Shown: in pieces, positions 5,303-9,892 of the stretch
Position numbering within the stretch: the first letter of the stretch is position 1
Layout: every line of letters begins with the position of its first letter
Origin: an uncultured Eubacteriales bacterium
GTDB taxonomy: Bacteria; Bacillota; Clostridia; Oscillospirales; Acutalibacteraceae
Direction: 5' to 3'
Assembly (NCBI GenBank): GCA_900316925.1
Contig: ONEU01000062.1
Location: forward strand, 1 to 9,892
DNA: 9,892 bases
Made by a program: the position numbers and the translations under genes
Notes under the pieces: generated by a model
What the model saw: only the letters and a program-made list of their open reading frames with translations
Told to the model about the DNA's origin: nothing
Databases searched by the model: none

Positions 5303-6853
5303 ATGCCAAATTGGTTAAAAGACGCGGTATTCTACGAGATCTACCCCCAGACCTTCTGCGACAGCAACGGTGACGGTATCGGCGATCTGGAGGGTATCAT
5401 CTCCAAGCTCGATTATGTCAGAAGCCTGGGCTGCAATGCGATCTGGCTGAATCCCATCTACGATTCACCCTTTATGGACGCCGGCTATGACGTCAGGGAC
5501 TACTACAAAGTAGCCGAGCGCTACGGCACCAACGACGATGCAAAACGATTGTTCCGGACCGCCCATGAAAAGGGCATTAAAATTCTGCTTGACCTCGTTC
5601 CCGGACATACCTCAGATCAGTGCGAGTGGTTCAAGGAAAGTAAAAAAGCTGCTCCCAATCAGTACAGCGGCCGCTATATCTGGACAGATTCCGTATGGGA
5701 GGCACCGCCGCAGTATAAGTTCCTTTGCGGCATTACCGACCGTGACGGCAACTATCTGGTCAATTTCTTCAGCTCACAGCCGGCCCTGAACTACGGCTTC
5801 AATAACATCACCCATCCCGCATGGCAGAAATCTCCGTCTGACCCCGATTGTCAGGCTACCGTGGAAGCCATCAAGGATATCATGCGTTTCTGGCTGGATA
5901 TGGGCTGCGACGGCTTCCGTGTGGATATGGCCGACTCACTCGTGAAGAACGAGGACGGCGAAAAACCCGAAACCTGCAAGATCTGGAAGGGGATCCGCAA
6001 AATGCTGGACAAGGACTATCCCGAAGCCGCCATCATCTCCGAATGGTGCAACCCCAAGGTATCTGTCGGAGCCGGCTTCCACAGCGACTTCTACCTCGAT
6101 CACGACACCAACGGCTACCGCATCCTGTTCCGCGACAAGGATAAGAAAACAGGGGAGTGCACCGCCGTATTCTCCAAAAACGGCAAGGGGGATATCACCC
6201 GTTTCCTCAAGGAGTACCTTGACGACCTCAAGGGTACCAAGGGCAAGGGCTATATCAGCTTCATCACCTGTAACCACGATACACCGCGCATGACCAGGAT
6301 GTTCTCACAGACGGAAGCAAAGATCGCTTATTCCTTTGTCTTCCTGATGCCGGGCGTTCCGTTCCTGTACTACGGCGACGAGATCGGCATGAGCTTCATG
6401 GAGGGTCTCAACAGCAAAGAGGGCGGATACAGCCGTACCGGCACCCGTACCCCCATGCAGTGGGACAGCACGGCAAACTGCGGCTTTTCTTCCGCTCCCG
6501 CCAGTCAGCTTTATCTGCCGGTGGATACCTCTGCGGATGCCGTTACCGTGGAAGCCTGCCAGAAGGATCCCGACTCCATCCTCAATACCCTCAGGACAGT
6601 CATTGCCCTGCGCCACGAAAACGAGGATCTCCAGGCAGACGGTGATTTTGAAGTCGTCTATGCCGAAAAGGAGACCTATCCCTTCATTTTCAAACGCGGC
6701 AGCTTCATCATTGCGGTGAACCCCACCGCCAAAGAACAGACGGCTCCGTTCAGCGGCAGCGGCGAGACGGTATTTGCCATCGGCACCGCCGAAGCAGACG
6801 GCAAGACACTCACCATGCAGCCCCAGTCACTCATCGTCATCAAACTGAAATAA
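5303..6853 (+). CDS. Intracellular GH13 alpha-glucosidase / alpha-amylase family enzyme
   Basis: GH13 enzymes cut or transfer alpha-glucosidic bonds of starch-type sugars by a retaining mechanism. The 516-residue protein begins directly with the barrel (WLKDAVFYEIYPQTF, 4-18) and has no signal peptide or membrane helix, so it should act in the cytoplasm on imported oligosaccharides. DSNGDGIGDLEGI (20-32) is the metal-binding-type loop of the oligo-1,6-glucosidase/trehalose-synthase branch. Conserved regions: I, DLVPGH (97-102); V, QPALN (159-163); II, GFRVDMAD (204-211) with nucleophile D208; III, ISEW (245-248) with acid/base E247; IV, NHD (324-326) with stabiliser D326. TRTPMQWD (381-388) is another hallmark of this branch. 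Residues from about 440 form the beta-sandwich C-domain. Two oddities are G101 where most relatives have Asn before the region I His, and Ala instead of Asp in QPDLN. All three catalytic acids are present. Substrate and subfamily cannot be fixed by eye. It is flanked by its own promoter and terminator. Confidence 0.93.
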   Translation: MPNWLKDAVFYEIYPQTFCDSNGDGIGDLEGIISKLDYVRSLGCNAIWLNPIYDSPFMDAGYDVRDYYKVAERYGTNDDAKRLFRTAHEKGIKILLDLVPGHTSDQCEWFKESKKAAPNQYSGRYIWTDSVWEAPPQYKFLCGITDRDGNYLVNFFSSQPALNYGFNNITHPAWQKSPSDPDCQATVEAIKDIMRFWLDMGCDGFRVDMADSLVKNEDGEKPETCKIWKGIRKMLDKDYPEAAIISEWCNPKVSVGAGFHSDFYLDHDTNGYRILFRDKDKKTGECTAVFSKNGKGDITRFLKEYLDDLKGTKGKGYISFITCNHDTPRMTRMFSQTEAKIAYSFVFLMPGVPFLYYGDEIGMSFMEGLNSKEGGYSRTGTRTPMQWDSTANCGFSSAPASQLYLPVDTSADAVTVEACQKDPDSILNTLRTVIALRHENEDLQADGDFEVVYAEKETYPFIFKRGSFIIAVNPTAKEQTAPFSGSGETVFAIGTAEADGKTLTMQPQSLIVIKLK

Positions 6854-6873
6854 CCGTGATATCATACATACGG

Positions 6874-6912
6874 AAAAATATTCCGGTCTGACAAGGATCG
6901 GAATATTTTTTT
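6874..6912 (+). terminator. Intrinsic terminator of the GH13 gene
   Basis: AAAAATATTCCG (6874-6885) pairs perfectly over 12 bp with CGGAATATTTTT (6899-6910) around a 13-base loop. The T-run continues to 6912. It starts 21 bases after the stop codon. Confidence 0.88.
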
Positions 6913-6933
6913 GTTCACTTTATTCAACATAGA

Positions 6934-6962
6934 TTGACAGATTCCCGAAGAAAAGATATAAT
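6934..6962 (+). promoter_or_regulatory. Full-consensus sigma-A promoter for the P-type ATPase gene
   Basis: TTGACA (6934-6939), exactly 17 bases, then TATAAT (6957-6962): perfect at both boxes and in spacing. Transcription would start near 6969, with a leader of about 38 bases containing AAGGAG (6993-6998) 8 bases before the ATG. It implies strong, probably constitutive expression unless a repressor acts. Confidence 0.9.
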
Positions 6963-7006
6963 AAATGTTATGATTTAAGTTATTTCAGAAACAAGGAGTA
7001 ACAGGA

Positions 7007-9499
7007 ATGAAACGATCTGCTAAGAATACGACTGCACCAGACCAGAAAAACGCAGTTCGCTATTCACCGACCATCGAAACCGGTCTGAACGATGAGCAGG
7101 TAGCGGAACGCCGTACCAACGGACTTGTCAATAACGACAAGCCTTTACCCACAAAGAGCATCAAACGGATCTTCTATGATAATATCGTGACGCTCTTCAA
7201 TGTACTCAATTTACTGCTGGGTATCGCCGTGTTCTGCGTCGGCTCATACAAGAATATGCTTTTCCTTGGCGTCATGCTCTGCAACACCTCTATCGGTATC
7301 TTCCAGGAGATCAGGGCCAAGCGGACGATCGACAAACTCTCCATTGTGTCCGCCACCAAGGTCACCGTCATCCGCAACGGTGCCAAACAGCGCGTGGGCA
7401 TTGATGAGATCGTACTGGATGATATCATCGAGTTCACCCAGGGCAACCAGATTCCTGTGGACTGTATCGTCATTTCCGGCAACTGCGACGCCAATGAATC
7501 CCTGCTGACCGGTGAATCCGACGCCATCCACAAGAAGCCCGGCGATATGATGTATTCCGGCAGCTATCTCGTCAGCGGCAGATGCTTCGCCAGAGCCGAG
7601 CACGTCGGCAGCGAAAACTATGCTTCCAAAATCTCGGCAGAAGCCAAGTATATCAAGAAAGTCAATTCCGAGATCATGTACACCCTCAACAAAATCATCA
7701 AGGTGCTGACCTTTATCATCCTGCCCCTGGCCATCCTCACCTTCCTGCGGCAGTACAGTCTGACAGGCGGCGCTACCGGCGAACAGGTGCAGACCTTCTT
7801 TGGCTCGGTGGATTCCGGCCTGGCAAAGTCGGTGGTCAACACGGTTGCCGCCGTGATCGGCATGATCCCGGAAGGACTCATCCTGCTGACCAGTACGGTA
7901 CTGGCCGTCAGCGTCATCCGTCTTTCCCGGCATAAGGTGCTGGTACAGGAGCTGTACTGCATCGAGACCCTTGCCCGTGTGGATGTGCTCTGTCTGGACA
8001 AGACCGGCACCATCACCGAAGGCTGCATGGAGGTTGCCGACATCGTTCCCTATGGCGACAGGGCCGAAAAAGAAACCATCGCCGACATTCTCTGCGGCCT
8101 GACCAACGCACTGGATGATACCAACGCCACCTTTATGGCGCTGAAGGACAAATTCGGCGGGAAAACGTCCATGAAGGCTGACAAGGTGATCCCCTTTGCA
8201 TCCGAAAAGAAGTGGTCCGGCGCCCATTTCGAGAACGAAGGCTCCTATATCATGGGTGCTGCGGAGTTCATCCTGCCGTCCGTGCCGGATGACCTGCGGA
8301 AGCTCCTTGACAAATATTCCCGCAATTACCGCTCCATCATTCTGGCGCACTCCGACAAGGACTTCAAAGATAAGGATCTTCCCGAAGAAATAAAGGTAAT
8401 CGGTCTGGTGCTGCTGAATGATAAGATCCGTGAGGAAGCTCCCGATACGCTGCGGTATTTTGCCGAGCAGAAGGTCAATGTCAAGATCATCTCCGGTGAC
8501 AATCCCCTGACAGTCTCCGACGTAGCCCGCCGGGCGGAGGTCAGGAACTACGACAAGTATGTGGATGCTACCACCCTGAAAACCGATGAGGACATCAAGG
8601 AAGCCGTGGAAAAATACACGGTATTCGGACGTGTCACCCCGGCGCAGAAGAAAAAGTTCGTCATTGCGCTGAAGGAACAGGGACACACCGTTGCCATGAC
8701 CGGTGACGGCGTGAACGACGTACTGGCGCTGAAGGAAGCAGACTGCAGCATTGCCATGGCAGCAGGCTCCGACGCCGCCCGAAATGTAGCACAGCTCGTC
8801 CTGCTGGATTCCAACTTTGCCTCCATGCCGAAGGTCGTGGCAGAGGGAAGACGCTCCATCAACAATATCCAGCGTTCTTCGATCCTCTTTATCGTGAAAA
8901 CGATCTTCTCCACCATCCTGGCGTTCCTGTTCCTGTTCTTAGCGGTACCGTATCCGTTCCAGCCCATCCAGCTCACCCTGGTCAACGCCTGCACCATCGG
9001 TATCCCGTCACTGGTTCTGGCGCTCGAACCCAACAAGGACCGCATCAAGGGTGTCTTTATCCTCAATATCCTGGAAAAGTCCATTCCCGCCGGCGTCACG
9101 ACGGTCATCAATATTATCCTGTGTATTTTTGCCACGAACTGGTTCGGGCTCACCACGGATGAATATTCCACCCTCGCCGTCTGTCTGACAGCGATCACCG
9201 CCTTTATGATCCTCTTCCAGGTATCCATTCCGTTCAACAAGATCCGTGTCCCGCTGTTTGTGCTCATGGTCACGGGAATGGCGCTGGGCGTCGTCTGCTG
9301 CAGGGATATCCACCTCTTCGGCAGGAGCTTCGATGTATTCAACTTCGCCTATCTCTCCCCGAAAATGCTGATCCTTCTCGGTGTGATGACGCTGATCGCC
9401 CTGGGGCTGTTCATCGTCACGACGATTCCGATGAAGCGGCTGTTCGAGAAGATCAACAAGCGCTATGACGGCAGATCCTTCCGGCCGAAGGATGCCTGA
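7007..9499 (+). CDS. CtpE-like P-type cation-transporting ATPase
   Basis: P-type ATPases pump cations across the membrane using a phospho-aspartate intermediate. The 830-residue protein has two N-terminal helices (about 58-78 and 84-100), then the actuator domain with TGES (168-171). M3 (231-248) and M4 (272-304) follow, with PEGL at 288-291. The phosphorylation site is DKTGT (331-335, D331). The nucleotide domain carries FASEKKWSGA (397-406). SGDNP (496-500) and TGDGVND (565-571) complete the catalytic core. Six C-terminal helices run from about 624 to 806. PEGL without the following Pro of SERCA-type pumps, and the M6 motif NACTIGIPSLVLAL (660-673), point to the group of mycobacterial CtpE and pneumococcal Exp7. 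CtpE has been linked to calcium uptake. No N-terminal Cys metal-binding domain is present, so a heavy-metal exporter is unlikely. The ion remains an inference. It has a perfect promoter but no clear terminator before the next gene. Confidence 0.92.
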   Translation: MKRSAKNTTAPDQKNAVRYSPTIETGLNDEQVAERRTNGLVNNDKPLPTKSIKRIFYDNIVTLFNVLNLLLGIAVFCVGSYKNMLFLGVMLCNTSIGIFQEIRAKRTIDKLSIVSATKVTVIRNGAKQRVGIDEIVLDDIIEFTQGNQIPVDCIVISGNCDANESLLTGESDAIHKKPGDMMYSGSYLVSGRCFARAEHVGSENYASKISAEAKYIKKVNSEIMYTLNKIIKVLTFIILPLAILTFLRQYSLTGGATGEQVQTFFGSVDSGLAKSVVNTVAAVIGMIPEGLILLTSTVLAVSVIRLSRHKVLVQELYCIETLARVDVLCLDKTGTITEGCMEVADIVPYGDRAEKETIADILCGLTNALDDTNATFMALKDKFGGKTSMKADKVIPFASEKKWSGAHFENEGSYIMGAAEFILPSVPDDLRKLLDKYSRNYRSIILAHSDKDFKDKDLPEEIKVIGLVLLNDKIREEAPDTLRYFAEQKVNVKIISGDNPLTVSDVARRAEVRNYDKYVDATTLKTDEDIKEAVEKYTVFGRVTPAQKKKFVIALKEQGHTVAMTGDGVNDVLALKEADCSIAMAAGSDAARNVAQLVLLDSNFASMPKVVAEGRRSINNIQRSSILFIVKTIFSTILAFLFLFLAVPYPFQPIQLTLVNACTIGIPSLVLALEPNKDRIKGVFILNILEKSIPAGVTTVINIILCIFATNWFGLTTDEYSTLAVCLTAITAFMILFQVSIPFNKIRVPLFVLMVTGMALGVVCCRDIHLFGRSFDVFNFAYLSPKMLILLGVMTLIALGLFIVTTIPMKRLFEKINKRYDGRSFRPKDA

Positions 9500-9514
9500 A
9501 ACCGTCTGAAATTG

Positions 9515-9543
9515 TCATAATACCTCCTGTGCCGGCATACACA
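9515..9543 (+). promoter_or_regulatory. Candidate sporulation sigma-E promoter for the YlmC/YmxH-family gene
   Basis: TCATAAT (9515-9521), a 14-base spacer and CATACACA (9536-9543) fit the Bacillus sigma-E pattern (KMATATT, about 14 bases, CATACAHT) at six of seven and seven of eight positions. Transcription would start near 9550, leaving a short leader with GGGAGG (9563-9568) before the ATG. A sigma-A reading (TTGTCA 9512-9517, 18 bases, CATACA) has a poor -10. Confidence 0.6.
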
Positions 9544-9575
9544 TTTTGGTAAAGCCAAGCATGGGAGGTGTTTTT

Positions 9576-9875
9576 ATGGGCTGCTGCAAGGTCACGGAGC
9601 TGCGGCACAAGGAGGTCATCAACAGCACCAACGGCTGTCGGATCGGCTTTGTGGACGATGTGGAGGTCAATACCGAGGACGCAAAGGTGGTGGCGGTCAT
9701 CATTTTCGGCAGGCTGCGTTTGTTCGGGCTGCTGGGAAGGGGAGAGGACATTGTCATCAAATGGGAGAATATTCAGCTCATCGGCGAGGATACGATCCTG
9801 GTCTCCCATTGTCCCTTCCGCTATCAGAATAAGCCAAAGCGAGGCAAACTGCCGTTTTTCTCGTTTTTCCACTGA
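9576..9875 (+). CDS. YlmC/YmxH-family sporulation protein (PRC-barrel domain)
   Basis: This 99-residue soluble protein is a single small beta-barrel of the PRC type. Its features are LRHKEVINSTNGCRIGFVDD (9-28), VVAVIIFGR (38-46), LFGLLGRGEDIVIKWENI (49-66) and IGEDTILV (69-76). The order Asn-Gly...Gly-x-Val-x-Asp...Ile-x-W-x-x-I...IGED-x-ILV is that of Bacillus YlmC and YmxH, grouped as a sporulation family found in endospore formers. The biochemical role is unknown. After ILV there is a C-terminal extension of about 23 residues, rich in Lys and Phe (KPKRGKLPFFSFFH), longer than in B. subtilis YlmC. Two adjacent cysteines sit at 3-4. I chose the ATG at 9576 because GGGAGG lies 7 bases upstream. 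An in-frame ATG at 9546 has no such site and would precede the predicted transcript start. The candidate sigma-E promoter supports mother-cell expression. Confidence 0.87.
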   Translation: MGCCKVTELRHKEVINSTNGCRIGFVDDVEVNTEDAKVVAVIIFGRLRLFGLLGRGEDIVIKWENIQLIGEDTILVSHCPFRYQNKPKRGKLPFFSFFH

Positions 9876-9892
9876 CGGCGGGTGACAGAATC

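Noticed and set aside
5025..5318. Short open frames on both strands across the yfhO-GH13 gap
   Set aside because: They run through a terminator stem, a palindrome and a promoter and have no Shine-Dalgarno site. The sequence is better explained by those elements.
7244..8686. 480-codon open frame on the minus strand inside the P-type ATPase gene
   Set aside because: It is antisense to a gene with every P-type ATPase motif, lacks a ribosome binding site, and reads as Gly/His/Asp-rich low-complexity protein typical of an antisense shadow of C-ending codons.
9500..9514. Terminator after the P-type ATPase gene
   Set aside because: There is no stem or T-run between the stop codon and the next promoter, so read-through into the small PRC-barrel gene is possible.
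1..9892. An undescribed defence, mobile or biosynthetic system
   Set aside because: Every long coding region falls into a known family, each has its own transcription signals, and no integrase, transposase, toxin-antitoxin pair, repeat array or cluster of unknown genes is visible.

Overview
The window reads as ordinary chromosome from a low-to-mid GC, Gram-positive Clostridia. An Oscillospirales/Ruminococcaceae-type gut bacterium is my best inference. The reasons are strong AGGAGG-type ribosome binding sites, Firmicutes-style sigma-A promoters, a YlmC/YmxH-family sporulation protein, an LCP cell-wall ligase, a YfhO membrane protein and C-rich third codon positions. I see no phage gene, insertion sequence, tRNA, rRNA or CRISPR array.

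Layout, left to right. Bases 1-1288 (minus) hold most of an LCP (LytR-CpsA-Psr) protein whose C-terminus lies outside the window. Bases 1476-2069 (minus) hold a YfbR-type HD-domain 5'-deoxynucleotidase. A divergent intergenic region (2070-2308) carries an extended -10 promoter and 5' stem-loop for the gene to the right. It also carries a minus-strand terminator-like hairpin just ahead of the yfbR homologue and an imperfect direct repeat. Bases 2309-4987 (plus) encode a large YfhO-family polytopic membrane protein with an unusual acidic cytoplasmic tail. It ends in a strong intrinsic terminator. The 315-base gap that follows holds that terminator, an AT-rich perfect palindrome and a good sigma-A promoter. 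Bases 5303-6853 (plus) encode an intracellular GH13 alpha-glucosidase/amylase, again ended by a strong terminator. Next comes a fully consensus sigma-A promoter and a CtpE-like P-type cation ATPase (7007-9499, plus). Last is a small PRC-barrel sporulation-family gene (9576-9875, plus) behind a candidate sigma-E promoter.

How the genes relate. Almost every gene appears to be its own transcription unit, with its own promoter and often its own terminator, so this is not an operon with a shared task. The one loose theme is the cell envelope: LCP proteins attach glycopolymers to peptidoglycan, and YfhO proteins are linked to glycosylation of teichoic acids. The HD nucleotidase, the GH13 enzyme and the cation pump are housekeeping-type functions. 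I found no convincing undescribed multi-gene system. The most checkable novelties are the candidate sigma-E promoter, the YfhO acidic tail, the regulatory structure between the yfbR homologue and yfhO, and the palindrome at about 5150-5195.
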